Part shown: piece by piece, positions 44,962-56,200 of the stretch
How positions within the stretch are numbered: the first letter of the stretch is position 1
Layout: each line of letters opens with the position of its first letter
Source of the DNA: Grammothele lineata
Taxonomy: Eukaryota; Basidiomycota; Agaricomycetes; Polyporales; Polyporaceae
Length of the DNA: 64,000 nt
Direction: 5' to 3'
Assembly: GCA_002150815.3 (NCBI GenBank)
Contig: NDFF03000065.1
Location: 62,001 to 126,000, forward strand
Notes under the pieces: generated by a model
Databases searched by the model: none
What the model was told of the DNA's origin: nothing
What the model saw: the letters and a program-made list of their open reading frames with translations, nothing else
Translations under genes and position numbers: made by a program

Positions 44962-45773
44962 CTGCAGCGGCGTTCAGCCCGTCAAAATCTCAGGTGACAA
45001 TTCACGCCTCGATATCCTTGTCCGGGGTCCCGTTCCCGATGCACAGCTGGATATGCATGATCCGCGATGTATCTTGTCGCGCGCCCTGCCAAGACGACCC
45101 GGAGCGGCCTGTTATACCGCGATGTTCGCAGTGGCGAGTGATCTAGAAGTGGGTGCACGACTACCTGAAAGCATAGCCTCAGCGACACGGGAATGTCGAT
45201 CAATGATGGCAGGAGGACCTCGCGCTTTAGCCACTGCGACCGATAGGCGTTGCGTGGCCGTGCGTGACCGCTGACCTCGTTCAAGACGCGGCATCCGTTG
45301 GGAGATTGGCGTTCTTGCAATGCGTATCAGACAGATCGACAGCTGAGCACATGGCCATGGAGCTACGTACAAGCAAAATCGAGGGCCGCAGTACGTAGTG
45401 AGTACATGCCGCGTCGAGCACGTGCAGGAACACTCACCAGTGTTGAGAGACCAGCCACGACCACCTAGTGTACCGTGAAACGTCAAGCTTCATACATAGC
45501 ACGAAGTTGAATGTGAGCCAGTGAGTATGGGTAGCTGGAGACCGACAGTTGAGCGAGGCGAATCGTGAATGGCCACGTGCCTGATATACCGACGTTGCCA
45601 TCAAACCGTCCAGAAGTGCATCTACACATTGATAAGCATACATCGTAAAGTAATACATCGGGCGCATCCGACTTCGGTCCTAGATCAACAGTACGGAAGA
45701 ACTTCGTTCAGCTAGAACGAAAGCACACCAACACAAGACAGGGCACACGGATACAGCCCTACCATCCCGGACG
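44962..45773. other. Spacer upstream of the small secreted gene and 3' of Argonaute 2
   Basis: About 810 bp. Overlapping open frames on both strands near 45110-45490 with no domain or splice support. Nothing else seen. Confidence 0.4.
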
Positions 45774-48700
45774 TTAGATATAGAACATACTGTCTCTCAA
45801 GTCCTTGTGCAACCCGTTCCCCCAGAGCCTCTTCGCCTCTTGAAAAATCCTCTCCCTCTCCGCCTCGCGCTCGTCGGGTGTCCTCGGCCCGCTACGGCCC
45901 GTCGCGGTCGAGCGTCCGTCGTCTTGCACGGCGCGCAAGAGCACATCGATGTAACTCCGCCCGCGTTCGGCGGCGATGTCGGCGTAGTACGCGGCGGGCG
46001 CGAGACTGACGGCCTTGGTCGCGCGCATGTAGTGGTACGACGCCGCGTGCGTGCCCTGCTGGAGCGTGTCCGCGTCGAAGCCATTCTCGTCGTACACGAC
46101 CGTGTAGTGCGTGGACTTGACGTGCCCCTGGAGGCCCTTGTGCGCCTGCAGATAGAAGTCGAAGTTGTAGATGTCCGTCACGCCGCGGTCGACGACCGTG
46201 CCTGGCAGCGTGTTTCCGTTCTCGGACGCGTTCGGGTGGTCGGGCGGCCAGAACTTGGCGTGGTGGCGTTTACCGCAGACGATGATCGTTAGGGTCGGCT
46301 TGTACGGCTTCTGCGGCGAGATCTGCTTGAACGCTGCCTGGAGCAGGGGCAGCTCGTCTCTTAACAAGATGCGATACTCCGCCTGGAGAAAGAAAGTGTG
46401 AGACGTCGGAGGCTCGTACGGCGCTAGATCGCATCCCGGGAACTCACCTCGGACACGCCGTCGCGATAGATGATGATGCGTTCCGGGAGCACGTTCTTGT
46501 TCCGCCTCTGGAACGCCTGCAGACGCTCGACAGTCATCTGGGCAAGGTTCTGGACCATCTACAACGCGCGCCCATGTCAGTCCAAGGGACGAAGGGAAAC
46601 CGGGACATGCACGACATACCTCCTTGGAATCCTTGTTCCAGTCCGGCTTCTGCAACGACAGGCTTGCGGGGAACTGCGCGAAACGGCCATCGACACTGGC
46701 GACCGCGGCCGCGATGCTCGGGGTACCCTGCACGCTCCCCGGACCCGGTTTTGTCACGTCGATGCCCATCATCATCGTGGGCTTCTTGGTCAGCCACGCC
46801 ATCGAGCCGGGGTCGAGGAGGTGGTTCACCCCGCCCAGCTTCGCGTTGACCTTGAGCGCGACGTTCGCGAAGTACTGCACCTGCCGCTGCGGCCGGCGCG
46901 GGTCGAGGCGCGCCTTCGAGAGGACCATGTGCACGGTGTGGATGCCGAGCTCCATGTCCGCGAGGCGCTTGATGCCGTGGTAGATGTTCTTGTCCCCACT
47001 CGAGAGCAGGACCAGGAGGAACGTCGGCTTCATGTCCGGCCGGAAGCGCGCGCGCAGGACCCTCCTGATCTCCTCGAGCGCGCGCGAGCGGTTCTCGTCG
47101 TCGCCCTGACGCGACGCGTTCGCCTCGAATATGAGCGGGGGCCTGTTCGCGTTCTGCAGGCCGCTCTTCCGGCAGCGCTCGAGGAACGACTGGAGGAACA
47201 CCGTCAGCTCCTGATCGTCCGCTCCCGAGAACTCCTCCCGCAAGCCTTCCTGGACGAGAAGCGTTGCCCAACGCCCTTGCATATCGCCGCCCGTTTGGAA
47301 CTCGACGTCGCGCATGTTCCAGCCCGCTTCATGCTCTCGGATCGCGGCGGGCCCAGAGCGGTAGGTGATCCTGGGGGCCGGAAGTCGACGGCTGGGAGCG
47401 ACAGTCATGTCGGAGCTGACGGTGATGCCGAAAGCTCTCAGCGCAGCTCCCTGCTCGTTAGGGCGCAAGCCGAGACGCGTGAAGCCGTCGTTGACGATGG
47501 TGTTAGCGTTCTCCGCTGGAGGACGGCAGGCCACCTTGATCATCTCCGCGGTCTGTTCGCCGCTGAGTTTGCCCCGGTAAGCTTGCCCGGGCACGATCTC
47601 GCATATCTCGGCGGGGAGAAAGATGGGCCTGTCTTTCTTCGTGCTGACGTTGATCAGGGGTAAGTCATGGGCGTGTTGCAGAGTGATGTTATGTTCTTCA
47701 TGGAGAGTCAGTACGGACACAACGAGACGAGGAAGACAATGACGCACTCCGCCTGAAGAACTGCTCTACAGTCACCGTACCACGTAGCTCCGCGCAATCG
47801 AACTTTTCGTTTCTGGCAGTCTTGTTCGTGGCGATCCTGAATATGGTGTACTTGCGGGTGTAACCAAGATGCTTCGTCGAAACCCTGAGGCGATCCGCGA
47901 AGGAGTTGGGCATCCCACCCCTAGACTGCCGCTGAAACGCGAGCATGGCGTCGGCGAGATTTCCTGGGGTGTAGAATGCGGTCATGCAGACATTGATGTT
48001 GACCATGAGCTGCTTGTACATCGGCCGCACAGACATGAAGAACCCGCGGTGCGCTTCGACGCCGAGAGAGAGAAAATGGGCCTGGGTGGATGCGGGGAAG
48101 AAGTACTTGTTACGCGCAACACGCACGCCCCGACGCGATGCGAACTGCTGCATGATCAGGTTCATCGCGGAAATATGCGGCGCAACATCCTTTTCTCGAT
48201 TCTCAGGTTTACCACTCATGTACCTACAAAGACTGACAGTTAGCAGTTTCACGCCAGGGTAGACATCAACTTACTCGGTCAGCTCCGAGGTATCAAGTTG
48301 CCTGATGAATTTGATCTCGACAGTGAACATGAGCGCATTCGGATCCTCCGCCTGCCCTTCTTCCAGGTAGCGAATAGGGATCTCGAGAGGCTGAGGAAGC
48401 TCACGCGCGGATACGAGCCGCTGCGCACCGTCGTGCGCGACATAAGGGACAAACGCCTTGAACTGGTCGCTCTGCTCCACCAGCTGCATGAGGCGCGCGC
48501 GGCGGTCTCCCTTCGCCTGATTTGACGGGGTAAACGCGATCTCGTAGTCGTGATAGATGGCATTCGGGGGCATGTTCACGGCGAAGAAGTTCGCGCGTAC
48601 GCGCCCGGACGCGCCGAGTGTGCCAAAACCGGGGCGAAGTGGCATCTCCGGCGCGGGGCGCGTACGAAGCTGGCGGAAGGACTGAATGAGGCCGTCGAGC

Positions 48701-49029
48701 TCGTTGAGCCTTGGGTGCATGGTAAGGGGCTGGCCCTCCGCGAAGATCCCCATGTCGCCGCCGCCGCTACTGCTCGGAGCACCGCTGTGGGGACCTCCGC
48801 GACCGCGACCGCCGCGCGGAAATCCTCCCTGCGGCCCGCCTCCGCGTGGTCCACCGTATCCTGCGCCCCCACCAGGACCTCCACGAGGACCGCCCCGACC
48901 GCCCCGACCACCTCCACTGCGATCCGTTCCGGTGGTGGAAGGGACCGGGCTCCCACCGCGTACAGAAGGGGAGTTTCCTCTCGAACCTCGGCCTCGACCT
49001 CTTGATGCGCCGCGTTGGGGTTGGCTCAT
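45774..49029 (-). CDS. Argonaute 2 (1,008 aa), paralogue of Argonaute 1
   Basis: Minus-strand exons 49029-48275, 48223-47748, 47695-46620, 46558-46448 and 46382-45774 give 1,008 aa. Intron positions and phases match Argonaute 1 exactly, and exon 2 is 476 nt in both. The N-terminal RG/GG-rich tail is about 100 residues. PAZ contains TAFYTPGNLADAM and NITLQHAHDLPLINVS; L2 has LPAEICEIVPGQAY. PIWI keeps Asp in MGIDVTKPGPGS, Asp in IIYRDGVSE and His in THYTVVYDENG, so slicer chemistry looks intact, though the usual T-H-P after the first Asp is T-K-P. The end is LRDSMFYI. It probably shares the small-RNA silencing role of its paralogue with some specialisation. Confidence 0.95.
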
Positions 49030-49115
49030 GTTGTGACAGATGGGTGAATGAAGGGAAAGGTGAAGTCGCGTAGCAGGAAAGGGTGGAGTATTGGGAGTGG
49101 GGCATAGGGCGTAGG

Positions 49116-49121
49116 TATATA
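49116..49121 (-). promoter_or_regulatory. TATA box-like site upstream of Argonaute 2
   Basis: TATATA on the minus strand 87 bp before the ATG at 49029. The same type of element, at a larger distance, is seen before Argonaute 1. Confidence 0.4.
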
Positions 49122-50214
49122 TGCGCCTTTGATGGACGCTGTGAGTCACTGCTACCGGAGACACGCAGACGGCCGTGAGACGTACCATCCACCCGATCGT
49201 AACTTGAGTATAGCTGCGGTAGCCGCACTCATCTCGGACGGTTGAACCAGCTACTACCGACCATCGGAAACCAGGGAGCTCGGCGCGGCATAAAGAATTG
49301 CAGTCCGAGAGTAGCACCCATTTTGAGAGAGACCATTCAGCGGAGTGTACGAGAGAAGGAGAAGGTCCGAGCGCTGAGCAACAAAGTTAGACTTGAGAAC
49401 ATGAGGCGGATGGCAGGTGTGCTCAAGGTGTGCTGCGGTAGTGTCCGATAGGCGGCTGTTCGGCGGCTGTTACCGTAGTACACGCGCCTGTGCCCACATG
49501 CGCAGATAGGCGCAGACGGGCACGCCGGACAAATCTAACATCAGCAACAACTCACAAGTGTCATGCCAGCAACCGTAGTAAATCAGTCTGCGGTAAGTCT
49601 GCGTCTACCCCAGTAAGCTTCCGGTGGACTCGCAGCGGACAGGTCGACAGTCGACGGTGATACACAATCACTTACCAAACAATCAATGCACATCTTCGAA
49701 CTAGGAGACTAGGAACACTGACGCCGAGCTGCACGTACACACTAACGAAGGCCAAGCAACGCTCGCAGGATATAAGAGTGTACAATTCGTCATCACAGGG
49801 TGACAGGCGCTGGAGCCTGGAGCGACATAGCGTATCGTATGTGCATACTACGGGGACGTGGCGATGTTCATCAACACAAGGGGTATGTAATGTAAGTGGC
49901 ATGCGCGGCAGGGGGAAGCGTTGAGAAACACGAATATGAAGGTATAAGGGTATCCTGCGTCGCGGGCACGAGAATAATGAAGGAATAAAACAAGGTCAGA
50001 AAGCGAAGGTATCACGAAAACGGCGTGAGGGTGAGGTGTACACGTAGGGTTTTACAATGACTAGGAATACAGACAGTGTGCGGTGGTAGACAGCGTGGAG
50101 GTGGACGATGCGATGAAGTGTCCGACAGTGTCAAGAACAACGATAGGAGAAATGTCAATGCTAAAGACGACGTGAGTTATAGCCGTTCCAAGGTCATAGA
50201 CGCCGACACGTACC
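49122..50214. other. Spacer between Argonaute 2 and the DUF3712 gene
   Basis: About 1.1 kb: Argonaute 2 upstream region and 3' flank of the large gene. No coding frame of note. Moderately AT-rich from 49680 to 50050. Confidence 0.45.
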
Positions 50215-53200
50215 TCATGAGGACTGAGAGGCAGTCGACGGCGTAGAGGACACCGAAGCACTGGACGCTGGAGTGTTCGACTCCTTCGAAGCATCCTGCG
50301 TCGCTGAGGACTCCGTGCTCGAGGTTTTAGGTGCAGCCGCGCTAGACGCCGGCTGAACGTCGCTGGACGTCGCATTGCTCTCCGTGGCTGAGGCAGTGCT
50401 GGCACTTTGGGCGCCGTCCGTGACGCTTGCACTAATAGACGAAGCACCGCTGGATGCGCCAGAGGACGTGTGCCCCTGCTTTGCTTGGCTGGCAGAGACG
50501 ACGGCTGACTTCATCTCGGAGAGCGAGAGAAGGTCGAGGTGGTAATCCGTCGGCACGGTGAGCGACGTGATGTGCAACCACGGGATCGTGTAGTCACCAA
50601 TCCTACGCATGAGAGTAGTCAGCGAACAATTTCGGGACATGGAGTTGCTAGAAACTTACTTGGCTGTGACCGCAGAGAAGACATCGAGCTCACCGAGGGG
50701 AATGATACCGAGAGAGGCGATGGCGCCCTGGGTGAGGAAGACGTTCGGAACCCGACCGCTATTCGCCGAGCCATGGGCAGGAATCGTGAAACTGTCGAAG
50801 CCTTGGTCGAAGTGGGCGAATGTCTCTCCATTGACACCGGAATCAACCTGCGTGAACTGGATCTCCATGTCTGTGTCCAACGGGTTCGCGATCTGTGCAA
50901 GGACTTATTAGCCTTGGTCTCTCCACGGCTTCAAACGTGTACTCACATCGAAGTCGATGGAGATGAAGTTGTCGAGAATCGAGTCCAGCGTAATGTAAGC
51001 GTTGATGTGGGTCACGATTGGCGGTACATTAAGACCTAGTACGACATCATCAGCTATCACCCGCACTGCGAAGTGACCATTGTGGAGCTTACCCTTGACG
51101 CTAGTCTCGATCTCTACACCCTCAAGCGCAGGAACCAACGACGCGAACGGCGAGCTGTCTCCATCGCCCTTAATTGTGACCGGAATGTCGTCGCCCGTCT
51201 GCAGAAGATTTGTGACGAACTCTTGAGCGGTGGTATCGTTAGCGTTATCCGGGGCGTAGTGGACCTCCGTCTGGATCGTGTTATCGCCTGGCACGAGGTT
51301 GAGATTGTCGATGACCGCACGGCCGAACTGAACACCTTTGTAGAATGCCGGCAGCTCCACGTCGACGGTCTCCAGCGAGATATTGGACGGGTTGTTGAGC
51401 TTCACCGTGATCGGGGACCGGATGAATGCGCCATGGCTATCGGTGCCGCTGCCAGTGATGGACACGTTGCTGAGCTCGGCGGCATGGCCGAAGGCGTTGA
51501 TACCCTTCAGAGTCGTAGTGACGTCGAATGCGATCTCGGAGATGGGAACATCGCCAATCGTGGTGCGAGCGACAACATCGGCAGATCCCTTCAGGTCGAA
51601 CTGCACGCCTTGAGTGTCGGTAACGGCTGCGAAGAAGGCCATGAACACATCGTTGTTGAGGGACTGCAGTGTCTGGTTCTGGAACGTCAACACCAAGGGT
51701 GCGACATTGCCGGTAGAGACTCCGCCATCGGTATCTTGTTGCGGGAGCTTGAGCTGTACGCGTTCTGATGTTAGCTGGGTTTCAACGACGTGACAGGTGG
51801 CGACGCACCTGCGCAACACTCGCGCCTTGTTCGGCCAATGTGATGTCCTCTGCACTCTTCACGACTTGCAGGGAGAATCCGAAGGGATTTTTGTACTGAG
51901 CGAGAACGTGCTGCGAGCTCGCCTTGGGCGCAAATGTCTCGCTGTCATCCGTCATGACCAGCTCGAGGTCGGACATCTCGATCGATTGGATGATCTACAG
52001 AGGAGACATTAGCACGACTCAATGATAGTACAAGAAGGAACGTACCTCGAAGCTCTGACCCGGGAGGGTGACATCCAGAGTCAACGTCTTGAAAGCAGTG
52101 CTGAGCCAGCTGACAGGACCGCTAGAGCCTTTCGGTTGGACAGATGCTCCTTGAACGGAAAGCGTCTGATTCTCGGCGTGCAGGAAGTTGGTGAACAGTT
52201 CGCCCATTGTGTTGAGATCGTCGCCGCTCTTGGGAGTGATACGACCGGACAGGTGGAGGTTGGTAGTGGTGTCCGGAGCCAAGAAGAGATTATCACCCTC
52301 GAGCGCTATACGAAATTGAGTATGGCGGTTCTCTGGTGAGATAGAAACGAGGCACTCACGTCCGACGGTGGTACCCTTGAAGGACGCCTCGAGCGTGACA
52401 GTACCAAGATCGATGCCGAGTTCTGTACAGAACGTTAGATGAGAAGTATGCGGAGTGGCGCTTTACTTACGGGAGGGCGAAGGGATGAGCGAATCGGTCT
52501 CAATATGGATACCTCCAGCTGGGTCGTCCGAAGGCAACTGGAAGTTGCTGATTGTCACGCCCGGAAGGCCATTGAACGCCTTGAACGAGATATCCTTGCT
52601 AAGCTTCACGCCGTCGAAGATAGTCCCGAGCGCGGTGAGACGGAGCGCGTTGGTCGAGATCGTCCATTCGAAGTCTGGATTGTGGAGAAGGAAAGTTGCG
52701 AAACTAGTGAACTGGTCCTGGTCTGTGATCGACAAGCGCGCGCTCGTCTGGTAGTCGGGGACGCCGTCGTTGGCAGTTGCGCAGACTGGAGGCAGCGCGA
52801 TCGTGGCGATATCGTGACCCTGCCAGGTGACGCTGTACAAGACTTAGCAACGTATCGCGCATTCCGAATGAGAATGAAACAAACGTACGTGACAGGTTCG
52901 ACGAAAGTAATTTGTGCGTCGAACGGCCCAGTGCCCGTGAGCGAACCCTTCAATGCGAGGTCAAAGCCGTCGTCGGAGATGTTCCTGAGGAGAGCTCAGT
53001 GGGGCTCATCAAATGCAAGGAAAGATTGAAGACTAACGTGATGTTAGCTTCCGTGAAGGCCAACTCAGCGCTATCGACAAGGTCCTGAACAATTGGCGGC
53101 GCGACTGCTCCAATGAGGAAGAGCGCAGTCTTGTCCGTCTGATTTACATGCATTAGTGAGGAAATCGCGGACGAGCTAGTATCGACTTACGATCGCGTTC

Positions 53201-56200
53201 ACGTTGCTTTGCTTGAACGAAAGGTCGGTGGCGACTGCCGGCGCATGTGAGCGCCAGCGTACACAGAATCCAAGCTTAAATGGTACTTACAGTCGTCAAT
53301 CTTCACAGAACTGTCAATGTCGAGGACGACCTCCAAATTCTTGAGCGCGTTCAAGATCGCGTCGTTGACGTCGAACTGTTTTCCGCTGCAAGAACATTAC
53401 TCAAGCGGACGAGATAGCGACTCGATAGCTACTTACCTCACGCACGGCGGGTTTCCAGTATCCACCGTCGTGTTGATCTATGACGGGTCGCCTTAATCAT
53501 TAACATCCTCATAGCAACTTGAGCGCACATACCGTTGTGTGCGCATCAGGGTTGTTCAGAACGATCTGGAACGCATCCGGTAGGGGCCCGAGGTCGACAC
53601 CGTTGTTCTTCGCGCCGATAAACAGCAGTTCAATGATGGTAACCGGATCCAGGTTGAACTCAAACGGCAAGGTCGGCGAAGTGATGTTGGTGTGGCCATC
53701 CGCGTGAATGGGGCTACTGGAGCGGTCGACGTGGTCGATCTTGCCGAGCGTCAGATTCTGGAACGTAGCCGTTGCGGTCACCTCCAGCAGGTTGAGGGCG
53801 GCAGTGAACGGGTTGGCGAGCGTGAAAGTCGTCTGCGCGATTCCAGTCCGGACGATGTCTGTTGGGAAGACGAGCGTCGCGGTTGTGATCAAGTTCTGGT
53901 GCAGTGCGGGGATTACCACTGGAGAAAGGTGGATGTTGGACATGGCCTCCTGGAGCGACTCAATGGGCGTCGAGTCGCGGGAGCCTTGAATGGTCGTTGA
54001 GGAATCGACGCCTTGCAAGAAGTTCTCCAACAACTTTTGACCAGACGCAACAGCGCCTCCGCTCGGCTGGTAGTGCACATCTAGCGCACGATGAGTACTG
54101 TATAACATGTCGAAGAGTCAACAAGCTCACCAATCGCATACGAAGAGTTCCCGGGGACTACAACCAAGTTGCTCTGTATCGCATATATTAAGCTATGTTC
54201 CAAAGGAAATCACAAAGGGACGCACCAGGTCGGCCTGTCCAATGGTATCATCTCTGCGAAGAGTCAGAAACGTTATCACGGAATACAATCAATCTCACGC
54301 ACTGGAAGAGAAGACCGAACGCGATGTCTCCAGCACCTGGGCAGACGTTAGTCACTTACTTCAACTGCTCTGACGGCAGTACTACTCACCAAGGGTGATG
54401 TTGCTAGGGTTGAAGAGCGACGAGTTGACCTTGATAAGCAAGAAGTCCGAGAACCCATGGTTGACGTCCAAGCTCGTCACGATCGTCGGGGCCGAATTCA
54501 AGCCCTGCAGGCCCGCGATAGTCGTCTGCACGTCGAACGCAATGTCCGTGAGCGACAGCAGGCCGACGGCGGTGCTCGCGTCCGTGTTCGCCGCGCCCTT
54601 GAGCGACATCGTCTCGCTCTTCGACGTCGCCGTGTCCGAGAGGAACTGCTCGAAGGCGCTTTGCTGACCGTCGAGGACGGCGAAGGGGACTTTGGAGAAG
54701 TTGAGGTGGATGATGCGTTGCTCGACCTCGGTCGTGCTCGGGCCCTTGGGGATAATGAGCTCCGCGAAGTCCGTTCCTCCAGCGCCGACGGTGATGTTCT
54801 GCTCCAGGGCAACGATGTCGATAGGGAAATCGAACGGCAGCGTGAAGGCGGCCGTGGTGTCATCGCTCCCAGTGGATGGGCCGAAAGCCGTCGACTCGGA
54901 GAAGCGTAGATCGAGTTCGTTCAGGCTGATGGACTTGATGATGCTGAGAACGCCGCGGTTCGGAAGGACCGTCTGGACCTGGAGCGCCTTGATGCCTTCG
55001 TTCAGCCACGTCACGTCAGACGGACCTGCGCTGTCCCCGTTCACGACTACGTCGCTGTCCTTCCCATGAATGAAGGCGTTGAACATTGCCGATACTGCAT
55101 TCAGACCGTCTTGTGAGCTCTGCGGAATGAGACGTCCAGCAAGAGGAAGAGAGATGTTGGACATCGGGGAGAGCGAGAGCGAGTTTGTCGAGGAGACGGG
55201 GCCGATGTTGACATTCTGGAAGAAGTTCTGGAACCCGATTGACGAAAGCTCGATACCAACTTGTGAAGGCTATGGGTGGATGGGATATAAGGACACTGAA
55301 GCAAGGCGCCGTAACTATGTACTCACGTTCGCGACGGTCGTCTGCAGGGTGAGGTGAATACCGCCCGCTGGATCATTGCTCGGCAAATCGAACGTGTTGA
55401 TCGTGACACCATTCTTGAGGCCATTCATGCCCTTTAGCGTGACCTTCTTGTTACTGAGCGCGATCTCGGGAACGGAGATTCCTGTAAATCATCAGATGTT
55501 GTCTCTTTCTCCCTCATTTCAAGGACATACCAATTGCAGCGACTATAACACATGATCAGCCTACTCCCGTACACGCATCAGCAAAGGTCCAGCTCACCAG
55601 ACAAGTTGCTTCCCGAGATGATCCAGTCGAACGACTCCTCCGTGAGCAGCGTCTTCGTGAAGTCCGTCAGGTGATCGGTGTCCGCGACGTTGAACGTCGC
55701 GTCGACCTCGAAGTTCGCGCCGACGTCGCCGACGACGTCGATGTCAGGCATATTGATGCTCCCGAGGGGTTTTCCGTTCCACTCGATCGTGAGTCCAGAG
55801 GGGAAGGCGATCTTCGCATCGACTGACCAAGCACTCGTCAGCGATCACTGACGAACAGCAACGACAGGAAAACCTACAGGGACCAGCGTTCGTGATCGAG
55901 CCCTTGAGAGACGTGCCGAACGAGTTCTCCTGAACGTCCTTTATGAGGACCGTCTCTATGCCGAGCACGGAACCCGTCACGATCTTCTGCACAATCGGCT
56001 GCGCGAGGATGGGCAAGAGAAGGTTGAGGCTGTCATCCGTCTTGATCTCCACATCGGGCTGCGTGTACGTGAGCGTAGTCGGGTACTCGCCTATACATCG
56101 ACAAATCGTCAGGAAATACGATGCAGAGAACTTGAGAGAAAGGCAGGAAACAGACCAATCGTGACCCCAGCGTTGAGCTGCACGTCCGCCGCGAGCTTGG

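Noticed and set aside
45112..45486. 124-codon minus-strand frame upstream of the small secreted gene
   Set aside because: Parallel open frames on the plus strand, no domain, no splice support.
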